From an uncultured Tateyamaria sp. (GTDB lineage: Bacteria; Pseudomonadota; Alphaproteobacteria; Rhodobacterales; Rhodobacteraceae), in the NCBI RefSeq assembly GCF_947503465.1, contig NZ_CANNDN010000001.1:1612001-1676000 (forward strand): a DNA stretch of 64,000 nt, in the 5' to 3' direction. Positions 28,275-36,959 of this stretch are shown in pieces. Position 1 is the stretch's first letter. Every line of letters begins with the position of its first letter. Position numbers and translations under genes: made by a program. The notes under the pieces were generated by a model. It did not search any database. It was not told the origin of the DNA and worked only from the letters and a program-made list of their open reading frames with translations.

Positions 28275-28398
28275 CAGGATGCCCCGATAAGTGTGCCCCC
28301 CCGGGCTGGTCCGGCATATCGCAACCAGCGGTGGTTTGCCTAGTGCCGTTTGGCCACACTGTGTGAAACTTGACCATCGCGTGTGCCTCATTTCTGCC

Positions 28399-29430
28399 CT
28401 ACTTGACGGGCTGATGCGCCAGCGCTGCGACTTGGGGCGTGGTTCTGAAATTTTGCCGGTACTCTGCCGGCGACACCTTGATCCCGCGCCAGAAGGCCCT
28501 GCGCATGCGGTCTTCGTCCCCGAACCCGCACCGGTCGGCCACCTGTTTCAAGCTTTGATCCGTTGTCTCAAGCAGATCCTGCGCCATTTCTACGCGCATC
28601 GCTTCGACGGCCTTGGCCGGGGTCAGGCCCATGGTTCTGGTATAGACACGCGCAAAATTGCGCGCGCTCATCCGTGCCTGTTCCGCCAATGTGTCTACCG
28701 TCAGGTTGCGACGCAGATTGTGCGACATCCAGGTGTGCAGCGCATCGAATTGCCCGGCACCGTCCTGCGCCTGACGGTTGAGCACGGGGCTGAACTGCGA
28801 TTGCCCGCCCGATCGCACCATCTGTGCCACCATGGATCGCGCCACGGCCATGGCCGACGTCCGCCCCAGATCCTCGGCCACGATGGCCAGTGCCATGTCG
28901 ATGCCCGCCGTGATCCCCGCCGAGGTCCAGACCGGTCCGTCCTTGATAAAGATCGGGTCCATTTCGACCTGCACCTGCGGAAACTCGTCCGCCAGCATCT
29001 TGCAATCGTCCCAATGCGTCACGGCCCGCCGCCCGTCCAGCCATCCGGTCGCGGCCAGGATCAGCGCGCCAGAGCAGACCGAACAGACACGCTGCGCCGT
29101 GCCTGCCAGCGTTTTTGCCGCCGCGACCAGCGCGGCGTCCTTTCTGCCCGGGATGGCCCCATCGCCCCCCACGACCACCAGCGTGTGAATATCCCGGTCC
29201 ACCACATCGCCAACGGCGACCGTCGGGATCGTCAGCACGGTATTTGTCAGCGTCGCCGCACCGGCGACCGAAGCCACGAGGCAGGTGTATCCCGGCCCGC
29301 CTGCCCGGGCATCCGGCGCGTGGCTGAACACCTGCAACGGTCCGACAAGGTCCAGCAAGACGATGTCGGGGTAGACCAGAAACACCACAAGCCTTTGCCC
29401 GGTGTCTGTTTTGGCAGTTTTTACAGTCAT
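28399..29430 (-). CDS. GlxA-family AraC-type transcriptional regulator
   Basis: The 343-residue protein has an N-terminal DJ-1/PfpI-like domain (about 14-190) and a C-terminal AraC helix-turn-helix domain (about 235-330). VCSVCSGALILAATG carries the conserved cysteine region, and MRVEMAQDLLETTDQSLKQVA with FRTTPQ-like end typifies the DNA-binding part. GlxA regulators sense small nitrogen compounds such as betaine, carnitine or arginine in related proteins. It is divergent from a DUF1272 gene; a TGGCA-N4-TGCCA site lies in between. The catabolic operon starting at 30413 is the nearest candidate target. Confidence 0.9.
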   Translation of the reverse strand: MTVKTAKTDTGQRLVVFLVYPDIVLLDLVGPLQVFSHAPDARAGGPGYTCLVASVAGAATLTNTVLTIPTVAVGDVVDRDIHTLVVVGGDGAIPGRKDAALVAAAKTLAGTAQRVCSVCSGALILAATGWLDGRRAVTHWDDCKMLADEFPQVQVEMDPIFIKDGPVWTSAGITAGIDMALAIVAEDLGRTSAMAVARSMVAQMVRSGGQSQFSPVLNRQAQDGAGQFDALHTWMSHNLRRNLTVDTLAEQARMSARNFARVYTRTMGLTPAKAVEAMRVEMAQDLLETTDQSLKQVADRCGFGDEDRMRRAFWRGIKVSPAEYRQNFRTTPQVAALAHQPVK

Positions 29431-29432
29431 AT

Positions 29433-29446
29433 TGGCATTTCTGCCA
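29433..29446. promoter_or_regulatory. Inverted repeat in the GlxA/DUF1272 divergent promoter
   Basis: TGGCATTTCTGCCA is a perfect inverted repeat with a four-base spacer. It lies 2 bases upstream of the GlxA-family start and 47 bases from the DUF1272 start, a good position for autoregulation. Confidence 0.45.
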
Positions 29447-29492
29447 GATCATCCCACGCTAATCTAGCGGCATGTGATGAAAGGAGCGTGTG

Positions 29493-29738
29493 ATGCTTGT
29501 TCTGAAACCCAATTGCGAATGCTGCGACAAGGATTTGCCACCCACCGCGCTGGATGCGCGCATCTGCACCTATGAATGTACCTTTTGCGTCAGCTGTGTG
29601 GAAACGCGGCTGGGTCATATCTGCCCTAATTGCGGCGGCAATTTCGTACAGCGTCCCATCCGGCCAGAACCGATGTTGCGCAAGGACCCCGCCTCGACCC
29701 GCCGTGTGACGAAACCGCACGCCGTCTGTGCACAGTGA
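29493..29738 (+). CDS. DUF1272 small zinc-binding protein
   Basis: The 81-residue protein has Cys pairs CECCDKD, CTYECTFCVSC and CPNCGG, the arrangement of DUF1272, predicted to bind zinc; the molecular role is unknown. The ATG at 29493 has the aaggag site at the right spacing, whereas GTG at 29490 is too close. It is divergent from the GlxA regulator and precedes a phosphatase-like gene by 16 bases. Confidence 0.9.
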   Translation: MLVLKPNCECCDKDLPPTALDARICTYECTFCVSCVETRLGHICPNCGGNFVQRPIRPEPMLRKDPASTRRVTKPHAVCAQ

Positions 29739-29754
29739 AGACCGGAGCCACAGC

Positions 29755-30225
29755 ATGACTGACCTGCCCCATATCCTGAATTGGCGCCGGATCACCCCGC
29801 GCATCACCACTTCTGGTCAGCCTAGCGCGCGTGAACTGGCCGAGATCCGCGCTCTGGGCGTGACCCACATCATTAATCTGGGCATTCACAACACGGAAGG
29901 CGCGTTGCCGGACGAGGCCGGGACCGTTGCGGACCTCGGGATGACCTATGTCCATATCCCGGTCGACTTCGTGGCACCAACGGATCAGGATTTCGAGGAT
30001 TTCGCAGCCGCGCTTGCGGCGCTGCCGGACACAAAGATCCATGTCCATTGCATTTACAATGCCCGGGTCAGCGCGTTTTTCTATCGCCACGCGCAGGACG
30101 ATGCGCGCGCAGCCGCCTTTGACACCATGGACAGCATCTGGAGGCCCGGGGACGATTGGGCCGATTTCATTGGTGACCCGAAGGCCAAAGGTCAGCCCAA
30201 CCGCTATGCCGGAGACGACTACTGA
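29755..30225 (+). CDS. Protein tyrosine phosphatase-like protein
   Basis: The 156-residue protein resembles dual-specificity phosphatases: GVTHIINLGIHNTEGAL, YVHIPVDFVAPT and a P-loop VHCIYNARVSAF with Cys99 and Arg104. The loop has four residues between Cys and Arg instead of the usual five, a shorter form also found in related proteobacterial proteins. It may therefore bind rather than hydrolyse phosphate. It begins 16 bases after DUF1272 and ends 187 bases before the ABC-transporter operon. Confidence 0.75.
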   Translation: MTDLPHILNWRRITPRITTSGQPSARELAEIRALGVTHIINLGIHNTEGALPDEAGTVADLGMTYVHIPVDFVAPTDQDFEDFAAALAALPDTKIHVHCIYNARVSAFFYRHAQDDARAAAFDTMDSIWRPGDDWADFIGDPKAKGQPNRYAGDDY

Positions 30226-30412
30226 CCCCGTGCTGAACCATCCGCCCCACCAAGCGCGGCTTTTTTTTTCACCGCAATGCCGCATTTTTGGGCGGAAACC
30301 CGCCTGAAGCTGGGCCACAGTGGTGTTGCCCGGCCCTCTTGTCTTTCTTTCGGTTCGCCAAGTCGCATTCTGTTTTTCCATGTGATGCCAAACCACAGGG
30401 GAGACGTCTTTC

Positions 30413-31399
30413 ATGCAAAAACTTGCGCTTACAACGGCCTTGGCCGTATTGCCCTTTGCCGCCATGGCACAGGACCTGACACCGGTCACATTCGGCACCA
30501 ACTGGCTGGCCCAGGCGGAACATGGCGGGTTCTATCAATCCGTTGCCGATGGCACCTATGCCGCGTGCGGGCTGGACGTCACCATCGTGTCGGGCGGTCC
30601 ACAGGTGAACAATCGGGCCCTTCTGCTGGCCGACCGCATCCAGTTCCACATGGGCGGCGACATGTTGCAGGCCTTCAATGCCGTTGCCGAAGAGATTCCG
30701 GTGGTGGCCGTGGCCGCCATCTTCCAGAAACACCCGCAGGTCATCGTGGCGCATCCGGATGTCACCAGCTGGGACGCATTGAAGGACAAGACCCTACTGA
30801 TCGGCGACAATGGCTATTCCAGCTATTACCAGTGGATGATTGCCGAACACGGGTTCACGGCCGAACAGCGCCAGCCCTACACCTTCAACCCTGCGCCGTT
30901 CATCGCCAACACCGACACTGCCATGCAAGGCTACCTGTCATCAGAACCGTACCTGGTTGAGAAGGAGGCCGGGTTCAAACCCAACGTCTTCCTGATCGCC
31001 GACAATGGCTATTCGTCCTATGCCACCACGATCGAGGTGATGCAGGCCACGATCGACGAGACCCCCGAGCAGGTCGAATGCTTTGTCGATGCGTCGCTGA
31101 CCGGCTGGTACAACTACCTTTACGGCGACAGTGCCGCGGCGGACGCCCTGATCCTTGAGGCCAACGCCGACATGACCCAGGACAAGATCGACTTTGCCAA
31201 GAACATGATGCGCGACGAAGGCATCGTGGACAGCGGCAAGACGCTGGAGCTGGGCATAGGCGCGATGTCGGATGAGGTCATCGGTGACTTTTACCAGAAG
31301 ATGGTCGATGCTGGCGTGATCGGCGCCGATCTTGATTGGAAAGCGGCCTATACGCTCGACTTTACCAACAAGAAGGTCGGGATCGACATCAAACCCTGA
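30413..31399 (+). CDS. ABC transporter substrate-binding protein, NMT1/ThiY-like
   Basis: This 328-residue protein has a Sec signal (MQKLALTTALAVLPFAAMAQ) and the NMT1/THI5-like fold with FGTNWLAQAEHGGFYQSVADG and CGLDVTIVSGGP, typical of importers for pyrimidine or thiamine fragments and other small heterocycles. The ligand is not known. The ribosome site aggggaga lies before the ATG. It is the first gene of a nine-gene operon. The 187-base leader holds a poly-T stretch, a possible GGCGG/CCGCC hairpin near 30290 and no recognised riboswitch. Confidence 0.93.
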   Translation: MQKLALTTALAVLPFAAMAQDLTPVTFGTNWLAQAEHGGFYQSVADGTYAACGLDVTIVSGGPQVNNRALLLADRIQFHMGGDMLQAFNAVAEEIPVVAVAAIFQKHPQVIVAHPDVTSWDALKDKTLLIGDNGYSSYYQWMIAEHGFTAEQRQPYTFNPAPFIANTDTAMQGYLSSEPYLVEKEAGFKPNVFLIADNGYSSYATTIEVMQATIDETPEQVECFVDASLTGWYNYLYGDSAAADALILEANADMTQDKIDFAKNMMRDEGIVDSGKTLELGIGAMSDEVIGDFYQKMVDAGVIGADLDWKAAYTLDFTNKKVGIDIKP

Positions 31400-31462
31400 T
31401 CCGCAACACCGTTCGGAAAGAGCGTCCCCGGGTTTGCGGACCCGGGGCAACCGGAGTGTGAG

Positions 31463-32245
31463 ATGGCGCAAATCGCCCCCTTTGCCGCGCGCGATGAGTT
31501 GATGCGTGTGAATGCCGTGGACAAGGTGTTTCCCGGTGACGTGCAGGCGCTGCGTGCCATGTCGCTGACCGTCCGCGAGGGCGATTTCATCTCGCTTTTG
31601 GGGCCGTCGGGCTGTGGCAAGTCCACCGCGTTGCGCCTGATCGCCGGCCTGTCCGAGCCAACGGCGGGCCGTATCGAATGGGCCAGGCCACGGGCGCAAG
31701 GCGATCTGGGTGTGGTGTTTCAGGAACCCACGCTGATGCCCTGGGCCACGGTGGCGCAGAACGTCTTCCTGCCCTTCCGGCTTGAGGGGAAAACCTATGC
31801 CACGGTGAAGGACGATATTCTTGAGGTGTTGAAACTGGTAGGGCTGGAGAAGTTCCAGAACGCCTATCCAAGGGAACTGTCCGGCGGCATGAAGATGCGC
31901 GTGTCCATTGCCCGCGCCATGGTCACGCAACCCAAGCTGATCCTGATGGACGAGCCGTTCGCCGCGCTGGATGAGATCACCCGCTTCAAACTGAACAACG
32001 ACCTTCTGGAGATGCAGGCGCGCATCGGGTGCACGGTGATCTTCGTCACCCACTCGGTCTTTGAAAGTGTGTTCCTGTCGGATCGCGTCGTCGTCATGGC
32101 CGCCCGTCCCGGACGCGTGATCGAGGAGTTGCACGTGGACGAACCCTATCCCCGGGGCGAGGTGTTCCGCACCTCGGCAGAGTACGTTGCGCATTGCCGG
32201 GCCGCGTCGCAGGCGTTGGAGCAGGCGTTGGAGGCCGCCGCATGA
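31463..32245 (+). CDS. NitT/TauT-type ABC transporter ATP-binding protein
   Basis: The 260-residue ATPase has Walker A LLGPSGCGKST, signature LSGGMKMRVSIARA, Walker B LILMDEPFAALD and switch histidine FVTHSVFES. VFQEPTLMPWATVAQNV is typical of the nitrate/sulfonate/taurine subfamily. It energises the uptake of the ligand bound by the upstream protein. It begins 63 bases after that gene and overlaps the permease gene by ATGA. Confidence 0.95.
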   Translation: MAQIAPFAARDELMRVNAVDKVFPGDVQALRAMSLTVREGDFISLLGPSGCGKSTALRLIAGLSEPTAGRIEWARPRAQGDLGVVFQEPTLMPWATVAQNVFLPFRLEGKTYATVKDDILEVLKLVGLEKFQNAYPRELSGGMKMRVSIARAMVTQPKLILMDEPFAALDEITRFKLNNDLLEMQARIGCTVIFVTHSVFESVFLSDRVVVMAARPGRVIEELHVDEPYPRGEVFRTSAEYVAHCRAASQALEQALEAAA

Positions 32246-33102
32246 GCGTGACAGGCCTGGACCAACCGGCCACCGCAACGGTCGACGCGGAAGAGGCACG
32301 CCGTGCCCGTGCCCGCCGCATTGAAAAGACCGCGCGCTGGCTGCTGCCCTTGCTGGTCATGGCGCTGATGATCTGGATCTGGGACCGCATCGTGGTCTGG
32401 AACGAGATCCCGCATTTCATCCTGCCCAGCCCTGCCCGTGTCTGGGGCAGCCTGACAGGGGATTGGGCGATCCTGTGGGACAGCGCGCTGTTGACAGGTC
32501 GCATCACGCTGATGGCGTTGGTCATTGCCGTTGTCGGCGGCGCGGGCCTTGCCATCCTGTTCAATCAGAACCGCATGTTGGAACTGTCGCTGTATCCCTA
32601 CGCCGTGATCCTGCAAGTGACACCCGTGGTCGCGATTGCGCCGCTGATCTTTATCTATGTGGAAAGCAAGACGGTCGGCATGTTGTTGTGCGCCTGGCTT
32701 GTGGCGTTCTTTCCGGTGCTCAGTTCCACGACTTTGGGCCTGAATTCGGTTGATCACAACCTGCGCGACCTGTTCCGCATTTACGGGGCAACCCGGTGGC
32801 AGCGGTTGTGGATGCTGCAATTGCCATCGGCCCTGCCCTATTTCCTGGGCGGGTTGAAGATTGCCGGTGGTCTGTCGCTGATCGGGGCCGTGGTGGCCGA
32901 ATTGGTGGCGGGCACGGGCGGTGTGGGCACGGGCCTTGCCTTTCGCATTCAGGAAGCGGGATATCGGTTGAACATCGCCCGCATGTTTGCCGCGTTGGCC
33001 ATTGTGGCCGCCATGGGCGTGTTCATCTTTGCCGCCCTGTCGTTGCTGTCCCATATGCTGCTGCGCAAGTGGCACGAGAGCGCCATCAAACGGGAGTATT
33101 AA
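32242..33102 (+). CDS. NitT/TauT-type ABC transporter permease
   Basis: The 286-residue membrane protein has six predicted segments; the EAA loop region is FRIYGATRWQRLWMLQLPSALPY, cited by its start FRIYGATRWQRLW near residue 175. IPHFILPSPARVW near the N-terminus is common in the family. It forms the channel of the importer as a homodimer. The last base of its stop is shared with the ATG of the deaminase gene (TAATG). Confidence 0.94.
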   Translation: MSVTGLDQPATATVDAEEARRARARRIEKTARWLLPLLVMALMIWIWDRIVVWNEIPHFILPSPARVWGSLTGDWAILWDSALLTGRITLMALVIAVVGGAGLAILFNQNRMLELSLYPYAVILQVTPVVAIAPLIFIYVESKTVGMLLCAWLVAFFPVLSSTTLGLNSVDHNLRDLFRIYGATRWQRLWMLQLPSALPYFLGGLKIAGGLSLIGAVVAELVAGTGGVGTGLAFRIQEAGYRLNIARMFAALAIVAAMGVFIFAALSLLSHMLLRKWHESAIKREY

Positions 33103-34364
33103 TGGACTTTCGCGCCCTGCCCAGCGGACCCATAACCCTTGCAAATGTCACCGTGCCTGCCTGCCTTGTCGGGCAGGAGGGCGATCTGATCCTTACAGAC
33201 CTGCATGTCGCCGAGGGACGGTTGACAGACATACCGGGCGCCCGCGTCGACATGGCCCGCGCCATGGTCCTGCCCTGTTTCACTGACATGCATGTACATC
33301 TGGACAAGGGGCACATCTGGCCCCGTGCCGCCAACCCCGACGGGTCTTTCCCCGGGGCCCTTACCACGGTGCGCGCCGATCATGCCAACTGGTCCGCGAA
33401 GGATCTGCACGCGCGGATGGAGTTCGGCCTGGCCTGCGCCTATGCCCATGGCACCCGCGCCGTGCGCACGCATCTGGACAGCATTCCGCCGCAGCCACAG
33501 ATCACGTGGCCCGTTTTTGCCGCGTTGCGGGACGAGTGGGCAGGACGCGTCGACGTGCAGGGGGTTTGCCTGATCGGGTGCGACCACTTCTCGGAAGATG
33601 GTGATTTCCGTGTGACCGCCGATCTGGTGGCAGAGCATGGCGGCGTGCTGGGCATGGTCACCTACCCGGTGCCGGACCTGCGCGACCGGCTCGAAGGGTT
33701 TTTTCGGCTTGCCGCTGCGCGTGGTCTGAACGTCGATTTCCACGTGGACGAGACGATGGACGCGTCATCGGAAACCCTGCGTCTGATCGCAGAAGTTGCG
33801 ATGCAAACCGGCTTTGACGGCCGGATCGTCGTAGGCCATTGCTGTTCGCTGTCCACCCAAAATGAGGCGCGCGCCATGGACACGCTGGATCTGGTGGCAC
33901 GCGCAGGCATCCATGTGGTCAGCCTGCCGATGTGCAATCTTTACCTGCAAGACCGCCACGCGCACCGCACTCCACGGGGACGCGGTGTCACGCTGGTGCA
34001 CGAGATGAAGGCACGCGGCATCCCCATTTCCTTTGCGTCTGACAACACGCGCGATCCGTTCTATGCCTATGGCGATCTTGATATGCTCGAAGTCATGCGG
34101 CAGGCGACGCGCATCGCGCATCTGGATCATTCAAGCACCGATTGGGTCACCTCCTTTACCACACAGCCGACCGACACGTGCGGGTTTGACGCACAGGGGT
34201 TGAGCCCCGGCGACCCTGCCGATCTGGTGATCTTCAAGGCCCGTGAATGGACCGAACTTTATGCCCGACCCCAATCTGACCGCATCGTACTGCGGAATGG
34301 CACCGCCATCGACCGCACGTTGCCCGACTATGCAACCCTCGACCACCTGTGGGAGACATCATGA
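33102..34364 (+). CDS. CodA-like cytosine deaminase / amidohydrolase
   Basis: The 420-residue protein is a COG0402-type amidohydrolase. The metal-binding start is TDMHVHLDKGH (His64, His66); further ligands are in FHVDET, VVGHCC and ASDNTRDPF, as in cytosine deaminase. It hydrolyses an exocyclic or ring C-N bond of a small heterocycle. True cytosine activity is uncertain because the family also deaminates isoguanine, creatinine-type and other substrates. It overlaps its neighbours and is embedded in the importer/oxidase operon. Confidence 0.85.
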   Translation: MDFRALPSGPITLANVTVPACLVGQEGDLILTDLHVAEGRLTDIPGARVDMARAMVLPCFTDMHVHLDKGHIWPRAANPDGSFPGALTTVRADHANWSAKDLHARMEFGLACAYAHGTRAVRTHLDSIPPQPQITWPVFAALRDEWAGRVDVQGVCLIGCDHFSEDGDFRVTADLVAEHGGVLGMVTYPVPDLRDRLEGFFRLAAARGLNVDFHVDETMDASSETLRLIAEVAMQTGFDGRIVVGHCCSLSTQNEARAMDTLDLVARAGIHVVSLPMCNLYLQDRHAHRTPRGRGVTLVHEMKARGIPISFASDNTRDPFYAYGDLDMLEVMRQATRIAHLDHSSTDWVTSFTTQPTDTCGFDAQGLSPGDPADLVIFKAREWTELYARPQSDRIVLRNGTAIDRTLPDYATLDHLWETS

Positions 34365-35755
34365 ACCTTGACGCCGCCAAAGCCGCCCTTGCCCATCTGG
34401 ACATTGATGAGAAGGAAACGAGTATCCGCGCCGCCTCGCGCGATTTCTTCTGGTACTCGCCTGTGCTCAAGGATCGGCTCGACCATGTGGTGGCGGATTT
34501 TGTGGTGCGCCCAAGGAACGAGGCCGAGGTGATCGAAATCCTCAGGGTCTGTTACCAACACGACGTACCTGTCACCACGCGCGGCGCGGGCACGGGCAAC
34601 TACGGACAGGCCATGCCGCTTGAGGGTGGGTGCGTGATGCACCTGCGCTGGATGGATCAGGTCAAGGAGGTGCATCCGGGCCGTGTGATCGTCGAGCCGG
34701 GCTGTCTGCTTAAGGATCTTGATTCGGTGTGCAAGGAACAGTCAGGGCAGGAAATTCGCATGTTTTCCAGCACATGGGCGACCGCGACCATCGGTGGCTT
34801 TATCGCCGGTGGATCGGGCGGCGTGGGCTCGTGCACATGGGGATCCTTGCGCGATCTGGGCAACATCATCCGCCTGCGCGTGGTCACGATGGAGGAAGAG
34901 CCGCGCGTCCTTGAGTTCCGCGGCGAGGAACTGGCCCGCGTCAGTCACGCCTATGGCACCAACGGGATCATCACCGAAATCGAAATGCCGCTGGCCCCCG
35001 CTTATGACTGGGTCGAGATGTTCGTGAAGACCACCGACTTCATGGCTGCCGCGCGTTTTGCCGAGGATCTGGCGAATGAGGACGGCATCCTGATCAAGCT
35101 GGCCACCGTGTTCGAAGCGCCGATCGCCAAGGACTATTTCCAGCGCGTCGCGCGCCATGTGGAGGCGACCGACAACCTGATCGGCCTGATGGTCGCGCCC
35201 CATTCCATGGACGGGTTCGAGACGTTTCTGGGCCGCAGGCCGGAGATGGACCTGATTTACCGCAGCGATGATCACACCTGGGACCGTGCGCCCGGCATGG
35301 TCTTTGAGTATGGCTGGAACCACACGACGCTACGCGCGCTCAAGGTCGATCCGTCGATCACCTATTTGCAAGTGCGCTATGGCTACCCCCAACATCTCGC
35401 CCTGATCGAGAAGATGCGCGATGCCTTGTCACCAGAGGTGTTGCAACACCTTGAAGTGTTGAAGGAGGGCGGCAAGGTCATGTTTGCGGGGTTGTCCCTT
35501 GTCAAGTTCACCACCGAAGAGCGGCTGGACGAGATCGTGAAGATGCACGAGGACGCAGGCGCGATGATCTTCAACCCGCACCGCTACACGTTGGAGGAAG
35601 GCGGGCGGCAGACCGTGGATGACCGGCAATTGCGATTCAAGCAGGAGGCGGACCCCAAGGGCTTGCTGAACCCCGGCAAGATGATCGCATGGGATGATCC
35701 CGATTTCGATTTCGCCAAGATGTATGCCTATCCCAAGATGCAGATCGCCGAATGA
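34361..35755 (+). CDS. FAD-linked (PCMH-type) oxidase/dehydrogenase
   Basis: This 464-residue protein is an FAD-binding oxidoreductase of the vanillyl-alcohol-oxidase/GlcD fold. PVTTRGAGTGNYGQAMPLEGG, cited by TTRGAGTGNYGQ, is the FAD pyrophosphate loop; FSSTWATATIGGFIAGGSGG matches the second FAD block, and it ends with DPKGLLNPGKM. No His attachment site for covalent FAD is clear. The enzyme would oxidise a hydroxy or amine group of the imported compound. ATG 34361 overlaps the deaminase stop. Confidence 0.88.
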   Translation: MNLDAAKAALAHLDIDEKETSIRAASRDFFWYSPVLKDRLDHVVADFVVRPRNEAEVIEILRVCYQHDVPVTTRGAGTGNYGQAMPLEGGCVMHLRWMDQVKEVHPGRVIVEPGCLLKDLDSVCKEQSGQEIRMFSSTWATATIGGFIAGGSGGVGSCTWGSLRDLGNIIRLRVVTMEEEPRVLEFRGEELARVSHAYGTNGIITEIEMPLAPAYDWVEMFVKTTDFMAAARFAEDLANEDGILIKLATVFEAPIAKDYFQRVARHVEATDNLIGLMVAPHSMDGFETFLGRRPEMDLIYRSDDHTWDRAPGMVFEYGWNHTTLRALKVDPSITYLQVRYGYPQHLALIEKMRDALSPEVLQHLEVLKEGGKVMFAGLSLVKFTTEERLDEIVKMHEDAGAMIFNPHRYTLEEGGRQTVDDRQLRFKQEADPKGLLNPGKMIAWDDPDFDFAKMYAYPKMQIAE

Positions 35756-36363
35756 CACGCGCGCCGACCGTCCCGGCAGAGCCGCAGCACGCGCTTGTCC
35801 TTGCCGCGCACCCAGTGCCGGACAGCTTCAACGCGGCCCTGCATGCGCAGGTGGTTCAGTCATTGCGTGGCCGCGGTTGGACAGTGGATGATTGCGATCT
35901 TTATGCCGAAGGGTTTGATCCGGTGATGTCCGAAGCCGACAGGCGCGGGTATCACGACGTGCCGGGCAATACCGGCCCGGTTCAGAACTATGTCGACCGT
36001 CTGCGCGCCGCCGACGCGTTGATCATGGTCTTTCCCGTTTGGAACTTCGGCTATCCTGCGATCCTGAAAGGGTTTCTGGACCGGGTGTTTTTGCCAGGCG
36101 TGTCGTTCCGGTTGGACGATGGCAAGGTCGTTCCGAACCTGACACGTATCCGGCGTCTTGCGGCGGTGACCACCTATGGCGGCACGCGTCTGCGGGCGAT
36201 GCTGTGCGGTGATCCGCCTCGTAAATGCGTGACGCGCGCCGTCTGGCATGTGTGCCGCCCGCGCACCACCAAATACCTTGCCCTATACGACATGAACCGG
36301 GCCAGCGATGCAAAACGCCGTCAATTCCTGGCCCATGTCGGAGATCAACTAAGGACCTTCTGA
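35752..36363 (+). CDS. Flavodoxin-fold NAD(P)H-dependent oxidoreductase (first copy)
   Basis: The 203-residue protein belongs to the NQO1/MdaB-like flavodoxin-fold family (PF02525): VLAAHPVPDSFNAAL at the FMN phosphate loop, ADALIMVFPVWNFGYPAILKGFLDRVF for the central strand and helix (cited by MVFPVWNFGYPAILKG) and VTTYGGT near the end. It reduces quinones or free flavin with NAD(P)H. A close homologue follows directly, so the two may form a heterodimer or serve separate steps. It overlaps the FAD oxidase gene by ATGA. Confidence 0.9.
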   Translation: MTRAPTVPAEPQHALVLAAHPVPDSFNAALHAQVVQSLRGRGWTVDDCDLYAEGFDPVMSEADRRGYHDVPGNTGPVQNYVDRLRAADALIMVFPVWNFGYPAILKGFLDRVFLPGVSFRLDDGKVVPNLTRIRRLAAVTTYGGTRLRAMLCGDPPRKCVTRAVWHVCRPRTTKYLALYDMNRASDAKRRQFLAHVGDQLRTF

Positions 36364-36959
36364 TGCGTGCGCTTATTGTTTTTTGCCACCCGAAAGAGGA
36401 CAGTTTCAACGCCGCCGTGCTGAGCACGGTCACAACCCAGCTGGACAAGGCAGGCGTCGAATATCGCCTGCGGGACCTTTACCGGTCGAATTTCATGCCC
36501 GTGCTGACGGCGCATGAATTGGACTGTTATCTTGACGAGACCTGCAATGCCGATCCTGTCGCGCAGGACGTGGCAGACGTGCAATGGGCGGATGCGCTGA
36601 TCTTTGTCTATCCGACATGGTGGTACGGGTTGCCCGCGATGCTCAAGGGGTGGCTGGACCGAGTGTTGTTGCCCGGCGTGGCCTTTATCATGCCGCAGGG
36701 TGACGGCGACAACATTCGCCCGGGCCTGACCCACATCAAACGACTGGGGGTGTTCACCACCTGCGGCGCGTCCTGGTGGTTGACCACGCTGATCGGGTCG
36801 CCGGGCCGCAAGATGCTGACGCGCGGCGTGCGGGCCATTTGCGCCAAACGCTGCCGCACTGTCTTTGCAGCGCATTACCTCATGGACAGCTCGACAGATG
36901 CGTCCCGTGCACGCTATCTCAGACAGGTGGCGGCACGGATGGAGAGGCTGACGGCATGA
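36363..36959 (+). CDS. Flavodoxin-fold NAD(P)H-dependent oxidoreductase (second copy)
   Basis: This 198-residue protein is a paralogue of the gene before it, with IVFCHPKEDSFNAAVL, FVYPTWWYGLPAMLKGWLDRV (cited by YPTWWYGLPAML) and FTTCGASWWL. The Tyr/Trp-rich active-site loop differs from its neighbour's, suggesting different substrates or a heterodimer. The ATG shares its first base with the previous stop (TGATG), consistent with strict co-translation. Confidence 0.9.
   Translation: MRALIVFCHPKEDSFNAAVLSTVTTQLDKAGVEYRLRDLYRSNFMPVLTAHELDCYLDETCNADPVAQDVADVQWADALIFVYPTWWYGLPAMLKGWLDRVLLPGVAFIMPQGDGDNIRPGLTHIKRLGVFTTCGASWWLTTLIGSPGRKMLTRGVRAICAKRCRTVFAAHYLMDSSTDASRARYLRQVAARMERLTA

Noticed and set aside
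30226-30262. Terminator with nine T residues after the phosphatase-like gene
   Set aside because: The stem before the T-run is at most four base pairs with a bulge, so I did not list it as a terminator.
34444-34470. TTCTTCTGGTACTCG resembling the dispersed repeat core
   Set aside because: Only the first nine bases match, no GAAAATAC follows, and they encode conserved protein sequence of the FAD-linked oxidase.
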